Source: an uncultured Thermoleophilia bacterium | Lineage (GTDB): Bacteria > Actinomycetota > Thermoleophilia > Gaiellales > F1-60-MAGs149 | Assembly (NCBI GenBank): GCA_902806305.1 | Contig: CADCWC010000168.1 | Location: 1-8,537, forward strand | Length of the DNA stretch: 8,537 bases | Direction: 5' to 3' | Shown here: positions 1-6,735 of the stretch, piece by piece | How positions within the stretch are numbered: position 1 is the stretch's first letter | Layout of the letters: every line of letters starts with the position of its first letter | Position numbers and translations under genes: made by a program | Notes under the pieces: model-generated | The model's database searches: none | Told to the model about the DNA's origin: nothing | Seen by the model: the letters and a program-made list of their open reading frames with translations, nothing else

Positions 1-102
1 GGCGACGTCTCGACCGGCGTCCTGACCGTGCTGATGTGGGCCGGCCGGATGGAGCTCCTGCCCGTGCTCGTGCTGCTGACGCGGTCCTACTGGCGGGCGT
101 AG
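1..102 (+). CDS. trkH: TrkH-family potassium transporter, C-terminal end only (5' truncated by window)
   Basis: Frame 1 is open from the first base and reads 33 residues to a TAG at 100-102. It begins GDVSTGVLTVLM and ends ELLPVLVLLTRSYWRA. The pattern Gly-Arg-x-Glu-Leu-x-Pro-Val-Leu-Val-Leu-Leu-Thr followed by an aromatic-Trp-Arg end is the characteristic last transmembrane segment and tail of TrkH/KtrB potassium-uptake channels. These sit in the inner membrane and work with a cytosolic TrkA/KtrA nucleotide-binding regulator; no such partner is visible downstream. The gene is complete at its 3' end and only its 5' part is outside the window, so nothing suggests a pseudogene. The identification rests on a short but distinctive tail. 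TrkH versus KtrB cannot be separated from it. Confidence 0.75.
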   Translation, partial: GDVSTGVLTVLMWAGRMELLPVLVLLTRSYWRA

Positions 103-114
103 CGCCGACGCGGC

Positions 115-131
115 CCGCCCGGGGAGGGCGG
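115..131 (+). terminator. Possible terminator hairpin after trkH
   Basis: A perfect 6-bp inverted repeat, CCGCCC (115-120) and GGGCGG (126-131), encloses a 5-base GGGGA loop, 12 bases after the trkH stop. There is no T-run after it, so intrinsic termination is only suggested. Such short G/C stems also arise by chance at this base composition. Confidence 0.3.
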
Positions 132-229
132 TCGCCCGCGCAGGACTGGGCGTCTGCCCGATGCGGGTCCCGACCGTGCGCCGTAGCGTCGTCCCGGGAC
201 ACGGGGCCGCACCGGGCGACCCCTCGGAC

Positions 230-236
230 GGGAGGT
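230..236 (+). promoter_or_regulatory. Ribosome binding site of the secreted Ig-like protein gene
   Basis: GGGAGGT ends four bases before the ATG at 241. It is the clearest Shine-Dalgarno sequence in the window and fixes this ATG as the start; the ATG also opens directly into a signal peptide. Confidence 0.7.
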
Positions 237-240
237 CGAG

Positions 241-1473
241 ATGTCTGTGCGTGGTGTGGTCACCCTGCTGCTGGTCGTGGTTGTGGGCGGCCTGCCGGCC
301 GCCACGGCGTCGGCTGCGACGGCCTCGGCCGGCCGACGGGCCGTCCTCGACCGGATCGGCGGCGGAGCCCAGCCGGCAGCGGTCGCTCGCGCCACGGCCG
401 AGGCGCCGCCGTGCGGGAGCTCGACCGTCGCCGGTACGGCCGCCGACGACCCGCCCGGCGACGGGGAGAGCGGTCGCCCGGCCGAGATCGCGCGTGTGAC
501 GGCCGACCTCGACGCCTCGTGCGTGCTGCGCGTCACGGTGTCCGTCCTGAACCGGCCGGGGAACGACCTGGGCGCGACAGACGTGATCGCGTTCTTCCTC
601 GACACGGACGAGAACGCCGCCACCGGCGCGGCGCACCTCGAAGGTGCCGACGCCGCCGTCCTGATCGCCGGGTCCGACGGACCGGACGGGCAGCCGTTCC
701 TCACGCCGTGGTCGGCGGTCAAGGGCCAGTTCGACGTCGACGACGCCGTCGACGTCGCCGCGCAGGGCCTCGGCTTCGCCCTGCCCGTGGACGCGTTGCG
801 CGCCATGCCCGGCACGGCCGTCGGCATCCGCGCCGTGTCACTCGTGGTCGAGGGTGAGGCGTCGTACCGCGACGTCGCACCGGACGCGGGGACCGTGCCG
901 CTCCGGCTGCCGGTGGCCTACGCCACCCGCGCGGCGCGCGCCACCTCGACGCCGGGTATCGCCGGTCGCGCCGTCGTGGGCTCGACGCTCCGGTGCGAGC
1001 CGCCGTCGTGGGACGTCGCCCCGCGGGCGCTCTCGTTCCAGTGGCTGCGCGGCCGGACGTCGCAGGTCGTGGGGTTGTTGCCGGCCTACGATCCGACCTT
1101 CGCGGACGCGGGCACCACGCTGCGCTGCAGCGTCACGGCCGTGACCGGGGCGGAGGACGAGCTCGTGCTCTCGCAGCCGGCCTTCTCGGCCGCGGTGCGC
1201 GTCCGCGGCGTCGCGCCGGTCCGGCTGGCGCGGCCACGGATCCGCGGCGTGCCACGGGTGGGCGCGACGCTCACCTGTCACGCCGGTCGCTGGCGCGGGC
1301 GCGAGACGACGCGCTACGCCTGGCTCCGCGACGGCAGGGCCGTCCCGGGCGCACGCCGTCGCGTCTACCGGACCGCGACGCGCGACGCCGGCCACGCCCT
1401 CGCCTGTCGCGTCACAGCGGTCAACCGGTGGGGTCGGACGGTCGTCACGACGCGCACCGTGAGGGTTCGCTGA
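241..1473 (+). CDS. Secreted protein with beta-sandwich-like domain and two Ig-like repeats, function unknown
   Basis: This is a 410-aa exported protein. Residues 1-25 form a signal peptide: MSVRG, a run of Leu/Val, then an Ala-rich region with a likely cleavage after ATASA. Residues about 55-220 read like a calcium/carbohydrate-type beta-sandwich (alternating hydrophobic strands, FFLDTDENAATG near 119-130); I do not recognise a named family. Two homologous repeats follow, about 237-322 and 326-410. Each has a Gly-x-x-x-x-Val-Gly-x-Thr-Leu-x-Cys opening, a Trp about five residues later, a central WLR, an Asp-Ala-Gly turn and a final Cys-x-Val-Thr-Ala strand. The Cys pairs (252/296 and 346/389) are positioned to form intradomain disulfides. 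This repeat style is frequent in secreted or surface proteins of Thermoleophilia. No catalytic motif or cell-wall anchor is seen, so a binding or adhesive role is only a guess. A gap of 138 bases separates it from trkH, so it is probably transcribed separately. Gene call strong; function unknown. Confidence 0.88.
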   Translation: MSVRGVVTLLLVVVVGGLPAATASAATASAGRRAVLDRIGGGAQPAAVARATAEAPPCGSSTVAGTAADDPPGDGESGRPAEIARVTADLDASCVLRVTVSVLNRPGNDLGATDVIAFFLDTDENAATGAAHLEGADAAVLIAGSDGPDGQPFLTPWSAVKGQFDVDDAVDVAAQGLGFALPVDALRAMPGTAVGIRAVSLVVEGEASYRDVAPDAGTVPLRLPVAYATRAARATSTPGIAGRAVVGSTLRCEPPSWDVAPRALSFQWLRGRTSQVVGLLPAYDPTFADAGTTLRCSVTAVTGAEDELVLSQPAFSAAVRVRGVAPVRLARPRIRGVPRVGATLTCHAGRWRGRETTRYAWLRDGRAVPGARRRVYRTATRDAGHALACRVTAVNRWGRTVVTTRTVRVR

Positions 1474-1551
1474 GGGTGCCGTGGCCCCCGCGCCGACCCT
1501 GGCGATCGAGCCGGGTCGGCGCCGGGCCGGCAGCCCGGACGTGCCGTCTGG

Positions 1552-1557
1552 TACAAA
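1552..1557 (+). promoter_or_regulatory. Possible -10 element of the SIR2/nSTAND operon (leaderless start)
   Basis: TACAAA is the only A/T-rich hexamer in the 94-base gap before the GTG at 1568. It lies 10 bases upstream of that codon, so a transcript begun about 6-8 bases after it would be nearly leaderless. No Shine-Dalgarno sequence precedes the GTG, which fits. No good -35 box lies at the right distance, so this is tentative. Confidence 0.3.
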
Positions 1558-1567
1558 CGTCGCAGCC

Positions 1568-3247
1568 GTGCTCGACTTCCTCATCCTCGGCCCCCTGGAG
1601 GTCCGTGACGGGGATCGCGTCCTGCCGCTCGGCGGCCACCGGCAGCGGGCGCTCCTCGGCGCGCTGCTGCTGCACCGCGGCGAGGTCGTCGCCGTCGACC
1701 GGCTCGTCGACGCCCTGTGGGGCGAGCGTCCGCCGCCGACGGCCTCAACGGCGCTCCAGAACGGCGTGTCGCAGCTCCGCAAGCTGCTCGGCCCGGAGGT
1801 CGTCGAGACCCGACGTCCCGGCTACGCACTGCGCGTCGACCCCGAGCGGATCGACGCCGTGCGCGCCGAGCGCCTGGCCGCGGCGGCCGCGGCGGCGGAG
1901 CCCGAGCGCCGGGCCGCCCTGCTGCGCGAGGCACTCGCCCTCTGGCGCGGACCGGCGCTGGCCGATCTCGAGCTCGAGGCGTTCGCGGCCGCGGAGGCGC
2001 GACGTCTCGAGGAGCGTCGGTCGTCGCTCCTCGAGGACCGGATCGAGGCCGATCTGGCCCTCGGTCGCCACGCCGAGGTGACCGGCGAGCTGGAGGCACT
2101 CGTGGCGCGCCACCCGCTCCGCGAGCGCCTGCGCGCCCTGCTGATGCTCGCGCTCTACCGGTCGGGTCGGCAGGTCGAGGCGCTGCAGGCCTTCGCCGAG
2201 GCCCGCGGCCGCCTCGTCGAGGAGCTCGGCATCGAGCCCGGACCCGAGCTCCGGCAGGTCCACGCCTCGATCCTCCGCCAGTCCGCCGCACTGTCGAAGG
2301 TGCCTGCTCCCGCATCCGGCGAGGACCAGCTCGACGTCGTCGCGCGAGCCCTGCTCGCCGGCCGCCTGGTGCCGGTGCTCGGAGGCGACGTGAATCTGAT
2401 CGGCCGCGACGAGCGCGTCGCCGCCGGTGGGCGGCCCTTGCCCGTCCGGGCCGAGCTCGCCGCCCGCCTCGCGGAGCGGTTCGACGGCCTGCACGACGAC
2501 GGCGGGGACCTGGCGCGCGCCGCGCAGCACGTCGCGGTCCGGCACGGTGTGGGGCCGTTGCACGAGGAGGTGCAGGCCCTGCTCGCGGGCGACGTCGCCC
2601 CCGGGCCGGTGCACGAGGCGGTCGCCGAGCTGACGCAGCTGCTCGTCGAGGCCGACGCGCCGCCGCCCGTGGTGGTGACGACGAACCTGGACCCGGCCCT
2701 CGAGGCGGCGCTCGACGCGCGAGCGCTCGCGTACGACGTCGTGGCGTACATCGGGGCCGGGCGGGACCGGGGCCGCTTCGTCCACGCGCCGCCGGGCGGC
2801 GCGCCCCGCGTGGTGGACCTCCCGAACGCCTATGCGGAGCTGCGGCCGGACGAGCGGCCGGTCGTGGTCCGCATCCAGGGCCGCGTGGCGGGCGACGCCG
2901 ACGGCCGCTGGGGCGGGCTCGTCCTGACGGAGGACGACCACATCGGCTACCTGGCGGGCGCCGACCTCTCGGCCGCGATGCCCGTCACGGTGGTGGCGCG
3001 GCTGCGTCGCAGCCACCTGCTGTTCCTCGGGCATCCGTTGCGCCAGTGGAGCGTCCGCGTCTTCCTCCAGCGTCTGTGGGTCGACGGTGCGCCGACCTAC
3101 CGGTCGTGGGCCGTGCAGCCGGACTCCGAGCCGATCGAGCACGACTTCTGGCGCGAACGGGGCGTGGTCGTGCTCGACGCGCCGCTCGACCGCTACGTCC
3201 GCGACCTCGTCGAGCGGGTCCGTCTGCTCGGCGGGCATCCCTCGTGA
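1568..3247 (+). CDS. SARP-type (winged helix + BTAD) regulator fused to a SIR2-like domain
   Basis: This 559-aa protein has three parts. Residues 1-95 are an OmpR/SARP-type winged helix: LDFLILGPLEV opens it, and a recognition helix around 59-74 ends in QLRKLL. Residues about 97-242 are a bacterial transcriptional activator domain (BTAD), with LWRGPALADL at 125-134 and ELGIEPGPELRQ at 219-230. Residues about 255-559 are a SIR2-like domain of the SIR2_2 type: VPVLGGDVN (268-276), TTNLD (371-375), LTEDDHIGYL (453-462) and LFLGHPLRQW (485-494). In this superfamily the first two motifs bind NAD, and the Asn of TTNxD plus a His in a K-I-H-G motif are catalytic in immune NADases such as ThsA. Here the Asn (N373) is kept, but the His position appears to be Gln (Q437, in RIQG). 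I chose GTG 1568 because SARP proteins start right at this motif; an in-frame GTG at 1481 would add 29 low-complexity residues. The stop overlaps the next gene's start (GTGA), so the two are co-translated. SIR2 homology is by motif reading; substrate and DNA target are unknown. Confidence 0.88.
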   Translation: MLDFLILGPLEVRDGDRVLPLGGHRQRALLGALLLHRGEVVAVDRLVDALWGERPPPTASTALQNGVSQLRKLLGPEVVETRRPGYALRVDPERIDAVRAERLAAAAAAAEPERRAALLREALALWRGPALADLELEAFAAAEARRLEERRSSLLEDRIEADLALGRHAEVTGELEALVARHPLRERLRALLMLALYRSGRQVEALQAFAEARGRLVEELGIEPGPELRQVHASILRQSAALSKVPAPASGEDQLDVVARALLAGRLVPVLGGDVNLIGRDERVAAGGRPLPVRAELAARLAERFDGLHDDGGDLARAAQHVAVRHGVGPLHEEVQALLAGDVAPGPVHEAVAELTQLLVEADAPPPVVVTTNLDPALEAALDARALAYDVVAYIGAGRDRGRFVHAPPGGAPRVVDLPNAYAELRPDERPVVVRIQGRVAGDADGRWGGLVLTEDDHIGYLAGADLSAAMPVTVVARLRRSHLLFLGHPLRQWSVRVFLQRLWVDGAPTYRSWAVQPDSEPIEHDFWRERGVVVLDAPLDRYVRDLVERVRLLGGHPS

Positions 3248-6200
3248 GCACCGCAGAGGCGCCGGCCGAGCTCGGGCGACGGACGAGCCCGTACAAGGGT
3301 CTGGCCTCGTTCGAGGCCACGCGGCTCGACGCCGCGCTGTTCTTCGGACGGGCCCGCGAGGCGGAGGTCATCTCCGCGAACCTGCTCGCCGCGCGACTGA
3401 CGGTGCTCTACGGCCCGAGCGGCGTGGGCAAGACCTCCGTGCTGCAGGCAGGCGTGGCGCACGGGCTCCGCGACCACGACGTCGCGCTGGTGCTCGTCTC
3501 CTCCTGGCTGCCGGATCCGGTCGAGGCCGTCGCCGCGCAGGCGCGAGCCGCCGTGGCCGCCGTCCGCGGCACGGAGCCGGAGGATCCCGGGGGCCCGCTC
3601 GTCGATCGGCTCGCCGCCTGGAGCGAGGACCTCGGCGTCGACCTGCTGCTCGTGCTCGACCACGCCGAGGACCTCGTCACGCCGGGACCGGACGGGCGGC
3701 GCGACGACGCGGCGATCGCCGAACTCGCCGACGTGCTGACGCGTCCGGCGCTGCGCGTGCACGTGCTCCTCGGGGTCCGGGAGAGCGCGATGGCCGCCCT
3801 CGACGTGCTCAAGCGCCACGTGCCCGGGCTCTTCGGCAACGTCCTGCGCCTCGAGCCGCTCGGCCGCGACGCCGGCCGGGCGGCGATCACCGGACCGCTC
3901 GCCCTCTGGAACCGGCTGGTCGACGAGGGCGCCCGGGTGGAGATCGAGCCGGAGCTGGTCGAGGCGGTGCTGGACGAGGTGGGGATCGGCCGTATCGGAC
4001 CGGAGGACGCCGCGCCGGACGCGCGCGTGGCACCCGAGCCCGGCGGACGCGTCGAGGCCTCGTACCTGCAACTCGTCCTGGAGCGGATCTGGGAGGTCGA
4101 GCGCGCGGCGGGCTCGCGGACCCTCCGGCACGAGACGCTCCTGGCGCTGGGCGGTGCCGAGCGGATCGTGCAGGACCACCTCGAGCATTCGCTGGCGGGG
4201 CTGGACGCCGACCGGCGGCGGATCGTCGCGCGCATCTTCCACCAGCTGGTGACGCCGTCCGGCACGACGCTCGCCCACCGCGTCGGCGACCTCGCCGCCT
4301 ACGCCGAGGCGCCCGAGCCGGACGTCGTCGCGGTCACGGACGAGCTCGTGGCCCGTCGCATCCTCCGGCCCGTGACCGACGGCGGGCCCGACGACCGGCG
4401 GGTCGAGATCTTCCACGACGTCCTCGCCTCGGCCGCCGCGGCGTGGCGTCGCCGGGAGGAAGCCGAGCAGCGGCTCGACGAGACGAGGCGCGCGGCGGCC
4501 CGACGCCAGCGACACCTCGTGCGCCTGACGGCGGCCGCGGTGGCCGCGCTGCTCGTCGTCACGGCCGTGGCCGTCTTCGCCCTCCTGCAACGTCGCGAGG
4601 CGCAGACCCAGACGCGGCGGGCGCAGGTCGGAGAGCTGAGCGCACGCGCCCTGGCCGACCTCACCACGGACCCGGAGGCGAGCCTGCGCCGGGCGCTCGA
4701 GGCGGCGGCGCTCGAGCGGCGCGACCGCGTCGAGGAGACGTTGCGCACCACGCTTGCCGCGACCCGCGGTCGCGCGGTGCTGCGCGGCGTGGCCGCCGCG
4801 GTCCACCCGACGGCCCGTCGGGTGGCGGTCGCGCCCGCGACAGGCGGTCTGCGGCTCGTGGAGACGGCCACCGGCGAGGGGCGCCACCTCGACACCGCCT
4901 CGCCCGTGTCCGCGGTCTCCTTCAGCGACGACGGCACGACGCTCGTGGCCCGCGAGCGCGGCGGGGCGGTGGAGGTGCTCGACGCTGGGACCGGGACACG
5001 CCGCGTCCTCGCCGAGACCGGTGTGGGGCCGGCGGCGTTCGTGCACGGGCGTCCGGACGTGGTCACGGCCACGGCCGCCGGCGTCGTGCGCCTCTGGCCG
5101 CGCACGGGTTCGGCCCGAGCCGTCGCCACGGTCGCGGGACCGGTCCGGGCCCTCGTGGCCGGCCCCGGCGGCGGTCTGGCCGTGGTGGCCGAGCGTTCGG
5201 CGACGCTCGTCGCCCTGACGGCGGCCGGAGCGTCGACGCGTCCGCTCCCGGAGGCCGGCGCGCCCCTGGCCGCCGCCTTCAGTCCGGACGGGCGGACGGT
5301 GGCCGTGGGCAGCCGTGACCGGACGGCTCGTCTCTGGGACGTGCGGTCCGGGCGCCTGCTGCACGAGCTGATCGGACACACGAACCACGTGAGCGCCGTC
5401 GCCTTCAGCCCGGACGGGTCGCGCCTCGCCACGGGCAGCCTCGACGGCTCGGCGCGCATCTGGCAGACGACGACGGGCACGCTCCTCGCGACCGCCGTCG
5501 GTCACACGAACGCCGTCGCGGACGTGGTCTTCAGTCCCGACGGCGAGGTACTCGCCACGGCCGGCCGCGACCGGACCGCCCGGCTCTGGCGGGTGCGGTC
5601 CGGGCAGCTGCTCGGGATCGTGGCCGGCCACGACGCGCGTCTCCGCGCGGTCCGCTTCGCGGCCGACGGTCAGACGCTCGTCACGACCGCCGACGACGGC
5701 ACCGTCCGGGTCTGGGACGCGGGGATCGAGCCGACGCCGCCGCTCCTGGCCCGGCTCGAGGACGCGGTCGTGTCGGCCGCGTTCGCGCCGTCGGGTGACG
5801 AGGTCCTGGTCGCGGCCGGGAGGCGGGTCCGCGTGCGGCGTCCCGACGCCACGACCGACGCGCGGATCGTCGCCCAAGGGGCCGCGGTCACCGCTGCGGG
5901 CTGGACCTCGTCCGGCCGTATCCTGACGGCAGCCGAGGACGGCACGGCTCGCGTGTTCGGTCGCGACGGCCGCGAGCTCCTGACCGTCCGGGGCGCAGGG
6001 GAGCTCCGCAGCGCCGCCGCGAGTGCCGACGAGCGCCTGCTCGTGACCGCCGCGGCCGACGGGCGGGCGCGCATCGTGGACGCCGCCGACGGACGGACGC
6101 TCCGGGTCCTGACCGGCCACGTCGGGGCGGTGGCGGACGTCGCGCTCAGCCCGGACGGCGCCACCGTCGCCACCGCGGGCGCCGACGAGACGGTGCGCCT

Positions 6201-6663
6201 CTGGGAGACGCGGACCGGCGCGCCGCTCCACATCCTCCGCGGCCACCGCGACGAGGTCCGCTCGGTCGCCTTCAGCCCGGACGGCGCGCGGGTCGTCACG
6301 GCGTCGCTCGACCACGACGTGCGGGTCTGGAGCGTCGCCTCGGGCGCGCCGATCCGGCTCTTCCCCGTCGCGTTCGCGGGCGTCCAGGACGCGCAGTACA
6401 GCCGCGACGGGCGCTGGATCGTCGTGGCCGGCCCGCGGACGGCACCCGTGCTGCGCGCCGACACCGGAGCGCAGCTCGTGCTGCTGCGTGGCTTCACCGA
6501 CGTCGTCACCGCCGTGGGCTTCGACGCGACCGGCGCACGGATCGTGGTGGCGAGCGCCGACGGTGCGGTGCGGGTGCACCGGTGCGACCTCTGCGGCGGC
6601 TTCGACGATCTCGTGGCGCTGGCCCGGGCGCGCCTCGACGGGCTGCAGCCGCGCTCCGAATGA
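3244..6663 (+). CDS. nSTAND1-type NTPase with transmembrane helix and WD40 propellers
   Basis: This is a 1139-aa STAND-class signalling ATPase. The nSTAND1 entry signature is SPYKGLASFE (15-24) and FFGRARE (33-39). Walker A is GPSGVGKT (57-64; Lys63, Thr64). Walker B is LLLVLD (134-139), followed by Glu142-Asp143. A sensor-like VRES sits at 178-181, with LFGNVLRLEPL at 196-206. A winged-helix-like region spans about 310-415, with EIFHDVLA at 388-395. After an Arg-rich stretch comes one hydrophobic helix, about 428-448. A short helical linker (450-509) leads to about 14-15 WD40 blades (510-1118), then a tail with CDLC at 1114-1117. STAND proteins normally stay off until the sensor repeat region binds a ligand, then exchange nucleotide and oligomerise; this is family knowledge. 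GTG 3244 overlaps the SIR2-gene stop by four bases, so the pair is probably one unit. The frame stays open far upstream, but that stretch is the Arg/Pro-rich shadow of the SIR2 gene. The N-terminal half is probably cytoplasmic; which side the propellers face is uncertain. Confidence 0.92.
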   Translation: MSTAEAPAELGRRTSPYKGLASFEATRLDAALFFGRAREAEVISANLLAARLTVLYGPSGVGKTSVLQAGVAHGLRDHDVALVLVSSWLPDPVEAVAAQARAAVAAVRGTEPEDPGGPLVDRLAAWSEDLGVDLLLVLDHAEDLVTPGPDGRRDDAAIAELADVLTRPALRVHVLLGVRESAMAALDVLKRHVPGLFGNVLRLEPLGRDAGRAAITGPLALWNRLVDEGARVEIEPELVEAVLDEVGIGRIGPEDAAPDARVAPEPGGRVEASYLQLVLERIWEVERAAGSRTLRHETLLALGGAERIVQDHLEHSLAGLDADRRRIVARIFHQLVTPSGTTLAHRVGDLAAYAEAPEPDVVAVTDELVARRILRPVTDGGPDDRRVEIFHDVLASAAAAWRRREEAEQRLDETRRAAARRQRHLVRLTAAAVAALLVVTAVAVFALLQRREAQTQTRRAQVGELSARALADLTTDPEASLRRALEAAALERRDRVEETLRTTLAATRGRAVLRGVAAAVHPTARRVAVAPATGGLRLVETATGEGRHLDTASPVSAVSFSDDGTTLVARERGGAVEVLDAGTGTRRVLAETGVGPAAFVHGRPDVVTATAAGVVRLWPRTGSARAVATVAGPVRALVAGPGGGLAVVAERSATLVALTAAGASTRPLPEAGAPLAAAFSPDGRTVAVGSRDRTARLWDVRSGRLLHELIGHTNHVSAVAFSPDGSRLATGSLDGSARIWQTTTGTLLATAVGHTNAVADVVFSPDGEVLATAGRDRTARLWRVRSGQLLGIVAGHDARLRAVRFAADGQTLVTTADDGTVRVWDAGIEPTPPLLARLEDAVVSAAFAPSGDEVLVAAGRRVRVRRPDATTDARIVAQGAAVTAAGWTSSGRILTAAEDGTARVFGRDGRELLTVRGAGELRSAAASADERLLVTAAADGRARIVDAADGRTLRVLTGHVGAVADVALSPDGATVATAGADETVRLWETRTGAPLHILRGHRDEVRSVAFSPDGARVVTASLDHDVRVWSVASGAPIRLFPVAFAGVQDAQYSRDGRWIVVAGPRTAPVLRADTGAQLVLLRGFTDVVTAVGFDATGARIVVASADGAVRVHRCDLCGGFDDLVALARARLDGLQPRSE
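4501..4590 (+). other. Transmembrane segment of the nSTAND1-WD40 protein
   Basis: Residues 428-448 form a 21-residue uncharged run of Ala, Val, Leu and Thr with one Phe. It is preceded by a dense Arg cluster (about 409-427) and followed by QRRE. The positive-inside rule favours the NTPase domain in the cytoplasm, but the after-side is also basic, so the topology is not firm. Confidence 0.7.
4771..6603 (+). repeat. WD40 repeat array (about 14-15 blades of 41-42 residues)
   Basis: Codons 510-1120 of the nSTAND gene fall into consecutive units of about 42 codons. The best blades start at residues 671, 712, 754, 796, 959 and 1001 (steps 41, 42, 42 and 42). They show Gly-His at the start, FSPDG in the middle and x-Leu/Val-Trp at the end. 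Five copies of a near-identical 14-base core encoding FSPDG or LSPDG occur at 5278, 5404, 5530, 6145 and 6271. The first four and the blades at about 838-958 are degenerate, lacking GH and WD. The total fits two seven-bladed propellers with perhaps one extra unit. Confidence 0.85.
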
Positions 6664-6664
6664 A

Positions 6665-6699
6665 GGCGTCCGGGCGTGAGCGGGCCGTTGGCGGACGCT
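6665..6699 (+). terminator. Candidate terminator hairpin after the nSTAND gene
   Basis: GCGTCCG (6666-6672) is perfectly complementary to CGGACGC (6692-6698), extendable by one G-T pair, and lies two bases after the TGA. The 19-base loop is long and no T-run follows, only GTTTG at 6709-6713. A competing pairing (CCGGGC 6670-6675 with GCCCGG 6715-6720) overlaps it. This may end the SIR2/nSTAND transcript or simply be structure in a short intergenic gap. Confidence 0.4.
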
Positions 6700-6735
6700 G
6701 ACCTGGCCGTTTGAGCCCGGCCCGACGGTGGGCGC

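Noticed and set aside
103..229. Possible promoter for the secreted Ig-like protein gene
   Set aside because: No convincing -10 or -35 element is visible in this very GC-rich gap.
730..757. Imperfect palindromic GACGTCGAC/GTCGACGTC run that could be an operator
   Set aside because: It lies inside codons for an Asp/Val-rich stretch of the secreted protein, far from any start, and is explained by codon use.
1481..1567. N-terminal extension of the SARP-SIR2 protein from the GTG at 1481
   Set aside because: The extra 29 residues carry no motif, and the SARP family starts at the LDFLILGPLEV segment right after GTG 1568. Kept only as an alternative.
1717..3243. Upstream extension of the nSTAND reading frame to position 1717, which would make a 1648-aa protein
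   Set aside because: This part is Arg/Pro/Ala low-complexity sequence lying in another frame of the SIR2 gene, which has recognisable domains. The nSTAND signature begins just after GTG 3244.
3087..5318. A 743-codon plus-strand open frame across the SIR2/nSTAND junction and the NTPase region
   Set aside because: Arg/Gly-rich translation with no domain signal; a shadow of the two real genes.
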